Assembly (NCBI RefSeq): GCF_001295925.1 | Contig: NZ_LJHQ01000038.1 | Location: forward strand, 1 to 64,000 | DNA from: Allobosea sp. AAP35 | Lineage (GTDB): Bacteria; Pseudomonadota; Alphaproteobacteria; Rhizobiales; Beijerinckiaceae | Reading direction: 5' to 3' | DNA: 64,000 nt | Shown: positions 32,352-48,116 of the stretch, piece by piece | How the letters are laid out: each line of letters starts with the position of its first letter | Numbering within the stretch: the first letter of the stretch is position 1 | Notes under the pieces: generated by a model | Databases searched by the model: none | The model's input: only the letters and a program-made list of their open reading frames with translations | What the model was told of the DNA's origin: nothing | Program-made: the position numbers and the translations under genes

Positions 32352-34460
32352 TCATCCCGCGAGCTGGTCCCGGCGCAGTTCCTCCAGAATCGAAAGGCGC
32401 CCGAGGGCCTGTTTCAGCGACGCCGTGCGTGCCTTGCCGATGGTGGCGGGCGAAACGCGGTTCGACGGGCTCAAGCCCGCCGCGATATCGGCGAGTTGCT
32501 GGCTCAGGATACAGTCGATCAGCAAGGCATGGTCGCGGTCGATCTCGGCGAGATCTTGGGTCGCGCCGGTTCCTAGCGCCGCGACCGCTTCCAGCCGCGC
32601 CTGCGTCGCGTGCCGGGGCACGCCGTGATGCAGCGCGAGCAGGCGCGCCGTGGTGACGATGTCCTTCAGCCCCGTCCGCTTCAGGTCAATGCGGCCATCC
32701 TCTTCGGTACGCATGCCGCCGAACAGAGTCAGGCCCGTTGCCGGCTGGCCGGCATTCTCCGCCAGCAGCTTGAGGAAGGCGGTCTGGCCGCGCGCCGCTG
32801 CCCAGGCGTCGCGCCAGAGCTGCTCGGCCATGGCACGATCGCCATGCACCGCCTTGAAGTCGAAGACGATGTCGACGCTCAGAAGGTCCTGTGGATTGGA
32901 GCGGCCGAGCCATTGCGCGATGCGCTGCCGCCAGGTCGCGACCGAGCCGCGAAAATCCGGCTCGGAGGCCATCACGCCGCCCTTGCACAGGGGCACGCCG
33001 ACCTCGTCGAGGATCGCGGCCATGCGGCGGCCGAGCCGCGCGAACCACAGGTCTGCCTCGCCGCCGGGCTCTCCGTCCGCGAAGACCAGGGCGTTGTCCT
33101 GGTCCATGGCGAGCAGGCTCTCGCCGCGCCCGACCGAGCCGAGCACCAGCACGGCATAGGCGCAAGGCGCCGGCCCCGCCCCGGCCGCGATCAGCTCGGC
33201 TTCCGCGAGGATCGCGGCCCGGCGTGTCAGCGCGCCGACCTCGCGGGCGATCACGGCCGCGATCATCCGGGCCGGCACATCCTCGGCCAGCAGAGCCCGC
33301 GCCATCAGCGGCAGCCTGGCCCAGATCTGGCCAAGCGCGGGCGCGTCGGGAGCGGTGTCGATGTCGTCGCCGAGAGCGACCGCCGTGCTGGCGCGAAGCT
33401 GCAGCAGTTTGAGCGGCGTCACCACGCCGACGATCCGGTCCTGCTCGTCGGTGACGGCAAGGTGGCGGATGCTGCGCGCGCTCATCCGCCCGATCGCCCG
33501 GTAGAGGAAGGCGTCGGCGGGGATGCCCACGACCGGGCGCGAGGCAAAGCGCGAAGCCGGCAGCGCCAGCGCATCGGCCCCTTCCCGTGCCATGGCGCGC
33601 AGCAGGTCGCGCTCGGTCAGGATCGCCATTGTGTCGGGGCCGGAAGCCGGGTCTCCGATGAAGACCGAACTGAGCCCCTGGCCCGCCATCGCGGCTAGCG
33701 CCTCCGAAATCGGGGTCGCGACGGGAAGGATCACCGGATCGGCGCGCATCACGTCGCGCACGCGGTGGCGGTAGGGGTAGCTGTCCAGTTTAGGCAGCGG
33801 ATCGCCCTCATGGGCGGGCGAGCGCAGTTCCCAGGCAGGCGGGGCCGCGCCAGCCATGGCATCGGTGATGCGGCGGCTGGCAGCGACCGCCTCGCCGACC
33901 GTGCGGATGCCCCTATCCCGCAGGCGTGGCGCCAGAGCAAGGAAGATCAGGCCGGCGGCCATCGCATCGCCGAGCGCACGATGGCGCTCCTGCGGGGGGA
34001 TTTCGAGCCAGGCGCCCAGCGCCTCGAGCGAATAGGAGGGCAGGCCAGGCTCCGCAAGCTGCGCCAGCAGGCGGATGTCGAGCGCGATCGGCGGCGTGAA
34101 GCGCTGGCCGAGGCGCTCGACCTCCTGCGTCAGCATGGCGATGTCGAAGCCGATCGTATGGCCGATCAGGATCCGCCCGGCGATGAAGGCGCCGATCCCG
34201 GGATACAGGACCTCGAAGGCGGGTGCGCCGGCCAGGGTCGCGCGATCGATGCCGTGGACCGCGCGCGCGCTGGCAGGAATGTCGACATCGCAGGCGATCA
34301 GGCTCTGGAAGGCGTTGGCCCGGTCGAGGCGCCCGCCATCGAGATGGATCGCCGCGATCTCGATCATCCGGGCGCGCCTGACGTCGAGCCCCGTCGTCTC
34401 GGCGTCGAGCGCGACGCCGCGGATCGCAAACAGCGGCGTGGCCTGCAGCAGGTTCGGCAT
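32352..34460 (-). CDS. Fusion: DEDD exonuclease - two CBS domains - DUF294 nucleotidyltransferase
   Basis: A 702-residue cytosolic protein with three parts. Residues about 10-175: a DnaQ-like 3'-5' exonuclease ([20 protein letters not shown] with the Asp-Glu pair, [20 protein letters not shown]). Residues about 235-360: a pair of CBS domains ([40 protein letters not shown]), which usually bind adenine nucleotides. Residues about 395-695: a DUF294/GlnD-like nucleotidyltransferase ([20 protein letters not shown]) and its C-terminal helical domain. Start at ATG 34460 ([15 protein letters not shown]) behind GGGCGGAG. CBS-DUF294 fusions are known; the added exonuclease is less usual. The combined function is unknown. 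Confidence 0.88.
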   Translation of the reverse strand: MPNLLQATPLFAIRGVALDAETTGLDVRRARMIEIAAIHLDGGRLDRANAFQSLIACDVDIPASARAVHGIDRATLAGAPAFEVLYPGIGAFIAGRILIGHTIGFDIAMLTQEVERLGQRFTPPIALDIRLLAQLAEPGLPSYSLEALGAWLEIPPQERHRALGDAMAAGLIFLALAPRLRDRGIRTVGEAVAASRRITDAMAGAAPPAWELRSPAHEGDPLPKLDSYPYRHRVRDVMRADPVILPVATPISEALAAMAGQGLSSVFIGDPASGPDTMAILTERDLLRAMAREGADALALPASRFASRPVVGIPADAFLYRAIGRMSARSIRHLAVTDEQDRIVGVVTPLKLLQLRASTAVALGDDIDTAPDAPALGQIWARLPLMARALLAEDVPARMIAAVIAREVGALTRRAAILAEAELIAAGAGPAPCAYAVLVLGSVGRGESLLAMDQDNALVFADGEPGGEADLWFARLGRRMAAILDEVGVPLCKGGVMASEPDFRGSVATWRQRIAQWLGRSNPQDLLSVDIVFDFKAVHGDRAMAEQLWRDAWAAARGQTAFLKLLAENAGQPATGLTLFGGMRTEEDGRIDLKRTGLKDIVTTARLLALHHGVPRHATQARLEAVAALGTGATQDLAEIDRDHALLIDCILSQQLADIAAGLSPSNRVSPATIGKARTASLKQALGRLSILEELRRDQLAG

Positions 34461-34545
34461 GCGGTTGTCTCCGCCCTTTGCGGGACAGCCTAACGTCAAG
34501 CGCGCGGATCTGGCCAGACGACGTTCGGATGGGGGAAAGCCCGCC

Positions 34546-35181
34546 CTAGCGTGGAGGCGCCATCGCCGCCCCGATCAGCGCCTTTGCATCCGCGCTCGCC
34601 CAGTCGGCCGGGCCCTGCAGGATCGCGAGTTCGCAGCCGTCGCGGTCGACGATCAGGCTGACCGGCATGCCCTCGACCTTGCGGGCGGCGCGCAGCTCCT
34701 GGAAGACCTTGGCCTGCGGATCGGCATAATAGGGCAGCGCCGTGATCTCGCGCTTGGCCAGCCAGGCCTTGGGCTTGTCGAGGTTGCGGGTGTCGATGTT
34801 GATCGCCACCACCGCGAAATCCGGGCCGCCGAGCGCCGTCTGCAGCGCGTCGAGCGCCGGCATTTCCTTGAGGCAGGGCAGGCACCAGGTCGCCCAGAGA
34901 TTGACCAGCAGCACGCGGCCCTTGAACGCCGACAGCGATGTCGGCTGGCCGTCGGGGCCCTCGAAGGCGAGGTCGGTCGTCGGCATCGGCCTGGGATGAA
35001 CCTGGACGGCGGCGACCTCGCCGCGTGCCAGCGGCGCCATGCGCGCCGTCGTCGCGCGGGCGGCACTGCAAGATGCGGAATTGCCGGCATTGCCCGCAAC
35101 GGAGTAGAAGGCCGCAACGCCCGCGACGGCGACCAGGGCGAAGGCTCCGATCGCGGCCGTCATTTTCAGTCTGGACCTCAT
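34546..35181 (-). CDS. Membrane-anchored TlpA-like thiol:disulfide protein
   Basis: A 211-residue periplasmic thioredoxin-like protein tethered by an N-terminal helix ([20 protein letters not shown]). The active site is [11 protein letters not shown] (Cys100, Cys103); [11 protein letters not shown] holds the cis-Pro. TlpA relatives reduce Cox assembly factors, so a part in cytochrome oxidase maturation is plausible. Start at ATG 35181 gives the anchor; the frame is open upstream across argH by chance. It is divergent from argH with only 27 bases between the starts, so promoters overlap coding sequence. Confidence 0.9.
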   Translation of the reverse strand: MRSRLKMTAAIGAFALVAVAGVAAFYSVAGNAGNSASCSAARATTARMAPLARGEVAAVQVHPRPMPTTDLAFEGPDGQPTSLSAFKGRVLLVNLWATWCLPCLKEMPALDALQTALGGPDFAVVAINIDTRNLDKPKAWLAKREITALPYYADPQAKVFQELRAARKVEGMPVSLIVDRDGCELAILQGPADWASADAKALIGAAMAPPR

Positions 35182-35208
35182 CGCGTCCTCAAAGCAGGAA
35201 AGACCATC

Positions 35209-36594
35209 GTGAGCAATCGCATGTGGGGTGGGCGCTTCGCCACGGGTCCCGACGCCATCATGGAGGAGATCAATGCCTCCATCGATTTCGACCAGCGCCT
35301 TTGGCGCCAGGACATCCGCGGCTCGCTCGCCCATGCGGCGATGCTGGGCGAGACGGGCATCCTGACAGATGAGGATGTGGCGGCGATCAGCGCCGGGCTC
35401 AACCAGGTCCAGGCCGATATCGAGGCCGGCAGCTTCACGTTCTCGCGTGCGCTCGAAGACGTCCACATGAATGTCGAGAGCAGCCTGAAGGATCGGATCG
35501 GCGCTGCCGCCGGGCGCCTCCATACCGGCCGCTCGCGCAACGACCAGGTCGCGACCGACATGAAGCTGTGGGTGCGCGACACGCTCGACCAGCTCGACGA
35601 GCAGATGACCGATCTCCAGCTCGCTCTCGCTGAGAAGGCCGAGATCCATGCCGGGTCGGTGATGCCGGGCTTCACCCATCTGCAGTCGGCCCAGCCTGTC
35701 ACCTTCGGCCACCACCTGCTCGCCTATGTCGAGATGCTCGGCCGTGATCGCGGCCGCGTCGCCGATGCCCGCGAGCGGCTCAACGAATGCCCGCTGGGTG
35801 CGGCTGCGCTCGCCGGCACCTCCTTCCCGATCGACCGCGAGATGACGGCGCATGCGCTGGGCTTCGACCGGCCGACGGCCAATTCGCTCGATTCGGTCTC
35901 GGACCGCGATTTCGTGCTGGAGACTCTGGCCGCGGCCTCGATCTGCGCGATGCATCTGTCGCGGCTGGCCGAGGAGATCGTGCTCTGGGCGACGCCGCAA
36001 TTCGGCTTCGTGCGATTGTCGGACGCCTTTTCGACTGGCTCCTCGATCATGCCGCAGAAGCGCAACCCCGACGCCGCCGAGCTGGTGCGCGGCAAGGCGG
36101 GGCGCGTCTTCGGACATCTGCAGGCGATGCTGACGATGATGAAGGGTCTGCCGCTGACCTATTCCAAGGACATGCAGGAAGACAAGGAAGGCACTTTTGA
36201 TGCCCTCCAGACGCTGTCTTTGTGCCTCGCCGCCATGGCCGGCATGGTGCGCGACATGGAGCCGGACCTGAAGGTGATGAAGAAGGCGGCCGGCATGGGC
36301 TATGCCACCGCCACCGACCTCGCGGACTGGCTAGTGCGCGTTTTGAAGATGCCGTTCCGCGACGCCCATCACGTTACCGGCCGGCTCGTCGGCATCGCCT
36401 CGGACAGGAAGATCGGGCTGGAGAAGCTGACGCTGGCCGAGATGCAGGCGGTCGAGCCGCAGATCACGGACGCGGTCTTTGCCGTGCTCGGCGTCGAGCA
36501 GTCGGTGAAAAGCCGCGTCAGCTATGGCGGCACGGCGCCAGTCAATGTCCGCCGCCAGGCCAAACGCTGGCTGAAGAAGCTGGCGAAAGGCTGA
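35209..36594 (+). CDS. argH: Argininosuccinate lyase
   Basis: Last step of arginine synthesis: argininosuccinate to arginine and fumarate. The 461-residue protein begins at GTG 35209 ([20 protein letters not shown]), preceded by CAGGAAAG; the frame is open over 1 kb upstream by chance. Seen: [30 protein letters not shown], and the signature [12 protein letters not shown]. It heads argH-lptM-lysA, a gene order common in alphaproteobacteria. Confidence 0.97.
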   Translation: MSNRMWGGRFATGPDAIMEEINASIDFDQRLWRQDIRGSLAHAAMLGETGILTDEDVAAISAGLNQVQADIEAGSFTFSRALEDVHMNVESSLKDRIGAAAGRLHTGRSRNDQVATDMKLWVRDTLDQLDEQMTDLQLALAEKAEIHAGSVMPGFTHLQSAQPVTFGHHLLAYVEMLGRDRGRVADARERLNECPLGAAALAGTSFPIDREMTAHALGFDRPTANSLDSVSDRDFVLETLAAASICAMHLSRLAEEIVLWATPQFGFVRLSDAFSTGSSIMPQKRNPDAAELVRGKAGRVFGHLQAMLTMMKGLPLTYSKDMQEDKEGTFDALQTLSLCLAAMAGMVRDMEPDLKVMKKAAGMGYATATDLADWLVRVLKMPFRDAHHVTGRLVGIASDRKIGLEKLTLAEMQAVEPQITDAVFAVLGVEQSVKSRVSYGGTAPVNVRRQAKRWLKKLAKG

Positions 36595-36602
36595 GGACCA
36601 TC

Positions 36603-36678
36603 ATGCCCGGGCTTGACCCGGGCATCTCCTGCAAGAGATTCATCTGCTGCAAGAGATTCTCGGGTCAAGCCCGAGAAT
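36603..36678. repeat. REP-like doublet between argH and lptM
   Basis: Two perfect 9-bp hairpins, ATGCCCGGG-CTTGA-CCCGGGCAT (36603-36625) and ATTCTCGGG-TCAAG-CCCGAGAAT (36656-36678), lie in opposite orientation. They flank a direct repeat of CTGCAAGAGATTC (36629-36641 and 36647-36659). The head motif CGGGCTTGACCCG is a common extragenic palindrome in Rhizobiales. Confidence 0.8.
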
Positions 36679-36760
36679 GACGCTCTGCCCGTCAAAGCCT
36701 CGCCTCCGCCGCGATCCTTCGCTACAGTCTTGTCCTCGCCTCGCCCAAGGGTTCGCTTCC

Positions 36761-37024
36761 GTGCTGCACTCCCGCCTGAAATTCGGCCGCGCCGTCCTGG
36801 TTGCGGGCCTGCTCGCCCTCGCGCTCGGAGCCTGCGGCCGCAAGGGCCCGCTTGAGGCCCCCCCAAACGCCACCGGCGCGACCGACCTGCCCGATGCGCA
36901 GATCGGTGCAGTCGAGAACAGTGCGGAGTCGCTCGGTCAGACCTCGGTCCTCGCCCGGCCGGTCAAGACCAACCGGGTGATCGCCGTGCCCGAGAAGCCC
37001 TTCATTCTCGACCCGATCCTCTAA
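36761..37024 (+). CDS. lptM: LptM-like small lipoprotein
   Basis: An 87-residue outer-membrane lipoprotein. Start chosen at GTG 36761 (VLHSRLKFGRAVLVAGLLAL) to give a normal lipoprotein signal; the lipobox is LALGAC, followed by the diagnostic GRKGPLEAPP. LptM (YifL) assists oxidative maturation of the LptD lipopolysaccharide translocon in E. coli. The C-terminal tail is short, ending VPEKPFILDPIL. It is 9 bases before lysA, in the conserved argH-lptM-lysA order. Confidence 0.85.
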   Translation: MLHSRLKFGRAVLVAGLLALALGACGRKGPLEAPPNATGATDLPDAQIGAVENSAESLGQTSVLARPVKTNRVIAVPEKPFILDPIL

Positions 37025-37033
37025 GAGCGTCCG

Positions 37034-38323
37034 ATGCATCATTTCAGCTATCGCGACGGCGCCCTCTTCGCCGAGGACGTCGATCTGCGTCGCATCGCCG
37101 ACGAGGTCGGCACGCCGGTCTATGTCTATTCCTCGGCGACGATCGAGCGGCATTACCGGCTCTATGCGGAGGCGATGCAAAGCGCGGCGCCCGCGGGCAA
37201 GGCGCATGTCTTCTACGCGATGAAGGCCAACGGCAATCTCGGCGTGTTGAAGACGCTCGCCGCGCTCGGCGCCGGCGCCGACACGGTGTCGGAAGGCGAA
37301 ATCCGCAAGGCGCTCGCCGCCGGCTTCCCGGCCGACAAGATCGTCTTCTCCGGCGTCGGCAAGAGCGAGAGCGAACTGCGCTTCGCGGTTCAAGCCGGCA
37401 TCTACCAGGTCAACATCGAGACGGAAGGCGAACTCGACCTGCTCTCGACGGTCGCAAACCAGCTCGGCAAGCGCCAGGAAGCGGTGTTCCGCGTCAATCC
37501 CGATATCGGCGCCGGCGGTCACGCCAAGATCACCACCGGCTCGTCCGAGAACAAGTTCGGCGTCTCCTTCGAGGAGGTCGGACGGCTCTATGGCCGTGCC
37601 GCCAACCTGCCGGGCGTCCGGATGATGGGGCTGGCGCTCCATATCGGCAGCCAGATCCGCGAGACCGAATCTTTCGAGGCGGCTTACGCCAAGATGGCGG
37701 TGCTGGTGGCCGATCTGCGTGCGGAAGGCCACCGCGTCGAGCGGCTCGATCTCGGCGGCGGTCTCGGCATCCCCTATAATATTCCCAAGGCGTTCGACCA
37801 TGGCCCGGACCTGATCGAGGCTTATGCCGCGATGGTGAAGCGGGTCACGGACGGCCTTGATGTCGAGCTCGGCTTCGAACCGGGGCGCCTGATCGTCGGC
37901 AATGCCGGTATCCTGATGACGCGGGTGCTGCATCTTAATCCGCGCCCGACCAAGCAGTTTCTCGTCGTCGACGCGGCGATGAACGACCTTGTCCGTCCGG
38001 CGATGTACGAGGCCTATCACGAGATCTGGCCGGTGTTGGAGCCCCAGGCCGGCACCCCGGAAATCGCCTATGACGTCGTCGGGCCGATCTGCGAATCGGG
38101 CGACACCTTCACCTCCGGCCGCGCCCTGCCCGCGCTTGAACCTGGCGATCTGATCGCCTTCATGACGGCGGGAGCTTATGGCGCCAGCATGGCCTCGACC
38201 TACAACCAGCGGCTGCTCGTCGCGGAGGTGCTGGTCAAGGGCGGCGACTATGCCGTGACCAGGCCGCGCCAGAGCTATGAAGACCTGCTCGGCACGGATC
38301 GTGCACCGCCCTGGCTGGCCTGA
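37034..38323 (+). CDS. lysA: Diaminopimelate decarboxylase
   Basis: Converts meso-diaminopimelate to lysine with PLP. The 429-residue protein has the PLP-lysine segment VFYAMKANGNLGVLKTLA, the GGGLGIPY phosphate-binding loop, and the catalytic Cys region VGPICESGDTF. Start MHHFSYRDGALFAEDVDLRR is typical of alphaproteobacterial LysA. Cotranscribed with lptM. Confidence 0.97.
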   Translation: MHHFSYRDGALFAEDVDLRRIADEVGTPVYVYSSATIERHYRLYAEAMQSAAPAGKAHVFYAMKANGNLGVLKTLAALGAGADTVSEGEIRKALAAGFPADKIVFSGVGKSESELRFAVQAGIYQVNIETEGELDLLSTVANQLGKRQEAVFRVNPDIGAGGHAKITTGSSENKFGVSFEEVGRLYGRAANLPGVRMMGLALHIGSQIRETESFEAAYAKMAVLVADLRAEGHRVERLDLGGGLGIPYNIPKAFDHGPDLIEAYAAMVKRVTDGLDVELGFEPGRLIVGNAGILMTRVLHLNPRPTKQFLVVDAAMNDLVRPAMYEAYHEIWPVLEPQAGTPEIAYDVVGPICESGDTFTSGRALPALEPGDLIAFMTAGAYGASMASTYNQRLLVAEVLVKGGDYAVTRPRQSYEDLLGTDRAPPWLA

Positions 38324-38403
38324 TCGCGCGTTCACGAAACGTCGAGCGGGTTCTGACGCGGCGTCTTGGCACTGGCCTTGCCACATTCCCGTGTTAGCGT
38401 CTG

Positions 38404-41166
38404 ATGACAGGCACAGATGCGGGCGGTGAGATCCCGGCGGCATTGGGGGCGGCTCGGAGCGACGGCATGAATGAGGCGCAGCGCCACAAGGCGCCGGATC
38501 GGATCGCAGGCGTGCGGCAGAGGCTGGGGCGCCTCGCCATGGCCTCGCGGGTTTCGCTGGGCTGGGAGCGCCTCTGGCCGCGGCTGTGGCTACCCGTCGC
38601 GGTGATCCTGACCTTCCTCGCCGTCTCCTGGTTCGGGTTGTGGCTGCATCTGCCCTGGCAGGGGCGCGCTCTCGGCGTGGCGCTCTTCCTCGTCGCGCTC
38701 ACCGCCAGCCTGTTTCATATCGCGCGGACGGCTTTGCCCACGCATCGCGACGCGCTGGCGCGGCTCGACCAGTCGCTCGCGGGCGGCCATCGGCCCGCCT
38801 CGTCGCTTGAAGACAGTCTTGCGGTCGGCGCCAGGGATCCGGTGTCGCAGGCGCTCTGGGCCCTGCATGTCGAGCGCCAGAGTGCGCGCATCGCCGGCCT
38901 GAGCGTTGCAGCGCCGCAGCCGCGCATGGCCGGCCGCGACCGCTACGCCCTGCGCGCAATACCGCTTCTGGCCGCCGTCACCGCGGTCTTCGTCGCCGGG
39001 CATGAAGCCGTGCCGAGGCTGAGCGCAGCCTTCGACTGGCGCGGGCCCTCGCTGCCGGAACCGTCCATCCGGATCGACGCCTGGATCGACCCTCCGGCCT
39101 ATACCCGCCTGCCCCCGATGCTGATCGATTTTGCAAAACTCGCGAGCCCGCAGATCAGCGCGCCCGAGAAATCGACGATCGTCGTGCGAATCGCCGGCAA
39201 GACCGCGATGGATGTCGCGACGACCGGCGCTCTTGAGGGGCTGCCGCCCGCCGAACCCAAGCCGGGCGCGGCGACGGCAAAGCCTGTGCAGGGCGAGACC
39301 CCGGCCGTTCTGGAGAAGCGCTACACGCTCGCCGGGAACGGCACTCTGCGTCTGACCGGCAGCGGCGCGCCGGCCGCGACCCTGTCGATCACCGCCATTG
39401 CCGACCAGGCGCCCCAGGTCGGTTTCATCGAGCCGCCCAAGCCCGTGACCGGCGCGCAGGCCGGCGGCCTTTCGATCACTTACACGGCCAGGGACGATTA
39501 CGGCCTTGCCTCGGTCGAGGCGACGGTCGCGCGAAGCGGCCCGGCCTCGACCGGGCGTTCGCTGGTCGAGGCGCCCAAGCAGACGCTCAGCGTGCCGGCC
39601 TCCGCCTCAGGCGACGAGGAAATGAAAAGCACCCTGGATTTCTCGGCCCATCCCTGGGCCGGTGCGAGGGTGGCCATGACGCTGGTGGCGCGGGATGAGG
39701 CCGGACAGGAGGGCCGCAGCGAGGCGGTCGAGATCGTGCTGCCGCAGCGCACCTTTGCCAAGCCGCTTCCCAAGGCGCTGGTCGAGCAGCGCCGCAAACT
39801 CGTGATGAATGTCGAAGATCGCAGCCGCGTCCAGCTCGCCATGGATGCGCTGCTGATCGAGCCCGAACTCTTCATGAAGGAGACCGGCGTCTATCTCGGC
39901 ATGCGCATGGTCAATGAGCGGCTGCGCCGGGCCAGCAGCGACGACGAGCTGCGCGAGGTCGCCGAACTGATGTGGGCGCTGGCGCTCCAGCTCGAGGATG
40001 GCGATCTGTCGGACGCAGAGAAGACGCTGCGGGCGGCGCAGGAAAACCTGCAGCAGGCGCTGGAGCGCGGTGCCTCCGAGGAGGAGATCAGGAAGCTTAC
40101 CGAAGAGATGCGGCGCGCCATGGACCAGTTCATGCGCCAGCTCGCCGAGCAGATGCAGCGCCAGCAGCAGAATGCCGACCCCAATCAGATGTCGCAGCTG
40201 CCGGAGAACTTCCGGACGGTGACGCCGCGCGACCTGCAGAACATGCTCAACCGCATCGAGGAGCTCTCCAAGCGTGGCGACATGGCCGAGGCCCAGCGCC
40301 TGATGGAAGAGCTCAACCAGATGCTCAACAATCTCCAGATGGCGCGCCCGGGCCAGCAGGACCCGCGCCAGCGCGAGATGAACCAGGCGCTGTCGGATCT
40401 CGACCGGATGACCCGCGAGCAGCAGGGCCTGCGCGACGAAACCTTCCAGCAGGAGCAGCAGCGTCAGAACCGCACCAAGCGCGGACAGCGCCCCGGCCAG
40501 CAGCAGGCGCGGCCGGGCCAGCAGGGTCAGCGCCAGCCGGGCCAGCGCGGCCAGCAACCGGGTCAGCAGCCCGGCGAACAGGGCGAGGGCGAAGAGGGCG
40601 AGGAGGGCGAAGGCCAGCAGGGCGCGCAAGGCCAGCAGGGTCAGGGTGGCCAAAGCCTCGCCCAGCGCCAGCAGCAGCTGCGCGACCGGCTCCAGGATCT
40701 CCAGCGCCGCATGCGCGGCATGGGCGCGCCGCAGCAGGGCGAACTCGGCGAGGCCGAGGGTGCCATGGGCGAAGCTGGCGACCAGCTCGGCCAGGGCCAG
40801 GGCGAAGGCGCGCTCGACGCGCAAGGCCGGGCGCTCGAGGCGCTGCGCAAGGGCGCTCAAAACCTTGCCCAGCAGATGCAGGGCCAGCCCGGCGAAGGCG
40901 GCGAACCCGGGGAAGGTGCCTTTGGCGAGCCCGACGGTCAGCCTTCGGGCCGCCCCTCCGCCCAGCAGCGTGGCCGCGAGGACCCGCTCGGCCGGCCGCA
41001 GCGGCAGCGCGACTGGGCCGATGGCCGCGTGCGCGTGCCCGGAGCCGACGAAAGCGCGACCCAGCGCGCCCGCCGCATCCTCGACGAACTGCGCCGCCGT
41101 CTCGGCGACCCGTCGCGACCGATGGAAGAACTGGACTACCTGGAGCGCTTGCTCCGCCGGAATTGA
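38404..41166 (+). CDS. DUF4175 (TIGR02302) family membrane protein
   Basis: A 920-residue protein of unknown function, typical of Rhizobiales downstream of lysA. Seen: two transmembrane helices near residues 62-105 ([35 protein letters not shown]), a third near 180, a beta-rich periplasmic region (about 200-480), then a long helical region rich in Gln/Met (about 560-690). From about residue 690 to 830 the sequence is low-complexity Gln/Gly/Glu/Arg ([20 protein letters not shown]), ending with a short charged helix. Start ATG 38404 or the ATG 21 codons in (38467) cannot be separated. Confidence 0.85.
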   Translation: MTGTDAGGEIPAALGAARSDGMNEAQRHKAPDRIAGVRQRLGRLAMASRVSLGWERLWPRLWLPVAVILTFLAVSWFGLWLHLPWQGRALGVALFLVALTASLFHIARTALPTHRDALARLDQSLAGGHRPASSLEDSLAVGARDPVSQALWALHVERQSARIAGLSVAAPQPRMAGRDRYALRAIPLLAAVTAVFVAGHEAVPRLSAAFDWRGPSLPEPSIRIDAWIDPPAYTRLPPMLIDFAKLASPQISAPEKSTIVVRIAGKTAMDVATTGALEGLPPAEPKPGAATAKPVQGETPAVLEKRYTLAGNGTLRLTGSGAPAATLSITAIADQAPQVGFIEPPKPVTGAQAGGLSITYTARDDYGLASVEATVARSGPASTGRSLVEAPKQTLSVPASASGDEEMKSTLDFSAHPWAGARVAMTLVARDEAGQEGRSEAVEIVLPQRTFAKPLPKALVEQRRKLVMNVEDRSRVQLAMDALLIEPELFMKETGVYLGMRMVNERLRRASSDDELREVAELMWALALQLEDGDLSDAEKTLRAAQENLQQALERGASEEEIRKLTEEMRRAMDQFMRQLAEQMQRQQQNADPNQMSQLPENFRTVTPRDLQNMLNRIEELSKRGDMAEAQRLMEELNQMLNNLQMARPGQQDPRQREMNQALSDLDRMTREQQGLRDETFQQEQQRQNRTKRGQRPGQQQARPGQQGQRQPGQRGQQPGQQPGEQGEGEEGEEGEGQQGAQGQQGQGGQSLAQRQQQLRDRLQDLQRRMRGMGAPQQGELGEAEGAMGEAGDQLGQGQGEGALDAQGRALEALRKGAQNLAQQMQGQPGEGGEPGEGAFGEPDGQPSGRPSAQQRGREDPLGRPQRQRDWADGRVRVPGADESATQRARRILDELRRRLGDPSRPMEELDYLERLLRRN

Positions 41167-41247
41167 GGGCTCGCCCGCAGCGGGTCAACAAGCGGTGGGG
41201 TCAACAAGACCCGACGGGCAAGCTTTCGCTATCGGCGAAAGACCGGT

Positions 41248-42672
41248 TCACACCGGCAGAATCGTCTCGCCCATCAGGTGCTTGTCGATCGCATGCGCGG
41301 CCTGGCGGCCCTCGCGGATCGCCCAGACGACGAGAGACTGGCCGCGCCGCATGTCGCCGGCGACGAAGACGTTCTCGACGCTGGTGCGGTAGTCGCGCTC
41401 ATTGGCGATCACGTTGGCGCGCTTGTCGACCGCCGCGCCCGACTGCGCGATCATGCCTTCGATCAGCGAACCCGCGAAACCGATGGCGAGGAAGCAGAGA
41501 TCGGCCTGCAGCACGAATTCGGTGCCGGCGATCGGCTTGCGCTTCTCGTCGACGCGGACGCATTTCACGCCGGTCAGGCGGCCGTTGCGGCCCTCCAGCC
41601 CCAGCGTCGCGGCCTGGAACTCGCGCTCCGCGCCCTCGGCCTGCGAGGATGAGGTGCGGAATTTCGTCGGCCAATAGGGCCAGACCGTCAGCTTGTTCTC
41701 GATCTCCGGCGCCATCGGCCGGATGTCGAGCTGCGTCACCGACAACGCACCCTGGCGGAACGCCGTGCCGACGCAGTCCGACGCCGTGTCGCCGCCGCCG
41801 ATCACCACAACATGCTTGCCGCCGGCCAGTATCGGCGTGATCCCCGAGACATCCTCGCCGCCGACGCGCTTGTTCTGCTGGGTGAGGTAAGGCATCGCGT
41901 AATGGACGCCCTGGAGATGGGTGTCCGGCAGGCCGGGATCGCGCGGCGCCTCGGCCCCGCCGCTCATCAGCACGGCGTCATGCTCCGCCGTCAGCGTCGC
42001 AAACGGCAGGGTCACGCCGACATTGACGTTGTAGTGGAAGGTGACGCCCTCGGCCTCCATCTGCTTCACGCGGCGGTCGATATGCTTCTTTTCCATCTTG
42101 AAGTCGGGAATACCGTAGCGCATCAGGCCGCCGGCGCGCGCTTCCCGCTCATAGAGATGCACCTCATGGCCGACGCGGGCGAGCTGCTGGGCAGCCGCCA
42201 TGCCGGCGGGGCCGGAGCCAACCACGGCGATCTTTTTGCCGGTCTTGGTGGTGGGGACCTCGGGGACGATCCAGCCTTCCTGCCAGCCCTTGTCGGCGAT
42301 CGCCTGCTCGATCGTCTTGATCGTGACGGGCATGTTTTCGAGGTTGAGCGTGCAGGCTTCCTCACAAGGAGCCGGGCAGATGCGGCCGGTGAATTCCGGG
42401 AAGTTGTTGGTCGAGTGGAGGTTGCGCAGCGCATCCTCCCAGCCGCCGGAATAGACCAGCTCGTTCCAGTCCGGGATCTGGTTGTGGACCGGGCAGCCGG
42501 TCGGGCCGTGGCAGAACGGGATGCCGCAATCCATGCAGCGCGCCGCCTGCTTCTTGATGTCGCGCTCCTCCAGTGGGAGCGTGAACTCCCGGAAATGGCG
42601 GATGCGGTCGCCGGCAAGCTGATATTTCTGCTCCTGCCGGTCGTATTCGAGAAAGCCCGTGACCTTGCCCAT
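41248..42672 (-). CDS. gltD: Glutamate synthase (NADPH) small subunit
   Basis: Passes electrons from NADPH via FAD and 4Fe-4S centres to GltB. The 474-residue protein starts at ATG 42672 ([20 protein letters not shown]). Seen: N-terminal Cys clusters ([34 protein letters not shown]), the FAD loop [20 protein letters not shown] and the NADPH loop [13 protein letters not shown]. It is downstream of gltB on the same strand with 126 bases between, which hold a hairpin repeat. Confidence 0.97.
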   Translation of the reverse strand: MGKVTGFLEYDRQEQKYQLAGDRIRHFREFTLPLEERDIKKQAARCMDCGIPFCHGPTGCPVHNQIPDWNELVYSGGWEDALRNLHSTNNFPEFTGRICPAPCEEACTLNLENMPVTIKTIEQAIADKGWQEGWIVPEVPTTKTGKKIAVVGSGPAGMAAAQQLARVGHEVHLYEREARAGGLMRYGIPDFKMEKKHIDRRVKQMEAEGVTFHYNVNVGVTLPFATLTAEHDAVLMSGGAEAPRDPGLPDTHLQGVHYAMPYLTQQNKRVGGEDVSGITPILAGGKHVVVIGGGDTASDCVGTAFRQGALSVTQLDIRPMAPEIENKLTVWPYWPTKFRTSSSQAEGAEREFQAATLGLEGRNGRLTGVKCVRVDEKRKPIAGTEFVLQADLCFLAIGFAGSLIEGMIAQSGAAVDKRANVIANERDYRTSVENVFVAGDMRRGQSLVVWAIREGRQAAHAIDKHLMGETILPV

Positions 42673-42754
42673 ATTCTCGTTTCTCTCGCCGTCGTGCCGG
42701 GCCCGAAAAGCCCGCGCATCCCTCACCGATGGGAGCCTGTCTTGATGGTCGTCG

Positions 42755-42783
42755 CCCGGGCGGACCGTCGCCAGCCGCCCGGG
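42755..42783. repeat. Inverted repeat between gltB and gltD
   Basis: CCCGGGCGG / CCGCCCGGG, 9-bp perfect arms with an 11-base loop. It has no T-run, so it is more likely a REP-like element or mRNA-stabilising hairpin than a terminator. Confidence 0.7.
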
Positions 42784-42798
42784 ATCGCGGTCTGAAGC

Positions 42799-47520
<4,722 letters not shown>

Positions 47521-47749
47521 CGTCAAACCCCGCTTGCAAGGCCCTGCCAGCTTCGGCCGGGAGGCGCCTTCGAGTCCATATCATCCTTCCGCCATCGGGC
47601 CGCATCGCTGCCGCGCAAGCCCAAGGGCGCACAGCAAGGACAGGGCCAAATGGACCGGCCGTTCGTTTGTCTGGAGGGTGGCTTGCGCTCGTCTCAGGGG
47701 CGCCCGCGTCCTCCGCAGGCGCCGGGGGCTCTTCGCCCCTTCGTGCCTG

Positions 47750-47818
47750 TCAGGCCGTCGCTTTGCGGGCTGCGCGCGTACGAACGGCTTTGGCGTGTTT
47801 GGCCGTACCCTTCGTCAT
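47750..47818 (-). CDS. Candidate 22-residue basic peptide
   Basis: ATG 47818 is preceded by ACGGAG at a spacing of 7-8 bases. The product begins MTKGTAKHAKAVRTRAARK and contains only K, R, H, A, T, V, G and M; it is strongly basic. Short Lys/Ala peptides arise easily in GC-rich DNA, so this is tentative; the good ribosome binding site and upstream AT-rich control region are the only support. Confidence 0.3.
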   Translation of the reverse strand: MTKGTAKHAKAVRTRAARKATA

Positions 47819-47884
47819 CGATCCGCTCCGTTGTAATGGCGCGACCCTGACCCTCGCGGGCTCCGATCGTCGCGGCGAAAAATG

Positions 47885-47901
47885 GGACAGCAACACTGTC
47901 C
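47885..47901. promoter_or_regulatory. Inverted repeat, possible operator
   Basis: GGACAG-CAACA-CTGTCC, perfect 6-bp arms, in an AT-richer stretch upstream of both the candidate basic peptide and the MAPEG gene. The form suits a dimeric repressor site; which protein binds is unknown. Confidence 0.4.
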
Positions 47902-48116
47902 TATTGATCTGAACTTGCCAGAATTCCAATCTCCACACAAGCGGCGTTTTGTCCCGTCTCGGAAATTTTGTTGTGCGGCAGCACATCATCCCGACATTTC
48001 CGGCATGTTGCTGCTTCAACCCGGCTTACTTCCTGTCGGTGCCGCCTGGAGGCAGTCTCTGGTCAGTGTCTGCAGGGGACCATAGACTGCAACTCTCGCC
48101 CGGTGGATATCGTCAC

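Larger units (their letters stand above)
47521..48116. other. Long intergenic region between gltB and the MAPEG gene
   Basis: A 596-base gap between divergent genes. It contains a candidate tiny minus-strand ORF (47750-47818), a perfect inverted repeat at 47885-47901 and an AT-richer stretch (about 47870-48010) likely to hold promoters. No RNA gene recognised. Confidence 0.5.

Noticed and set aside
35182-36117. Upstream extension of the TlpA-like frame over argH
   Set aside because: It would bury the membrane anchor within the protein and is antisense to argH.
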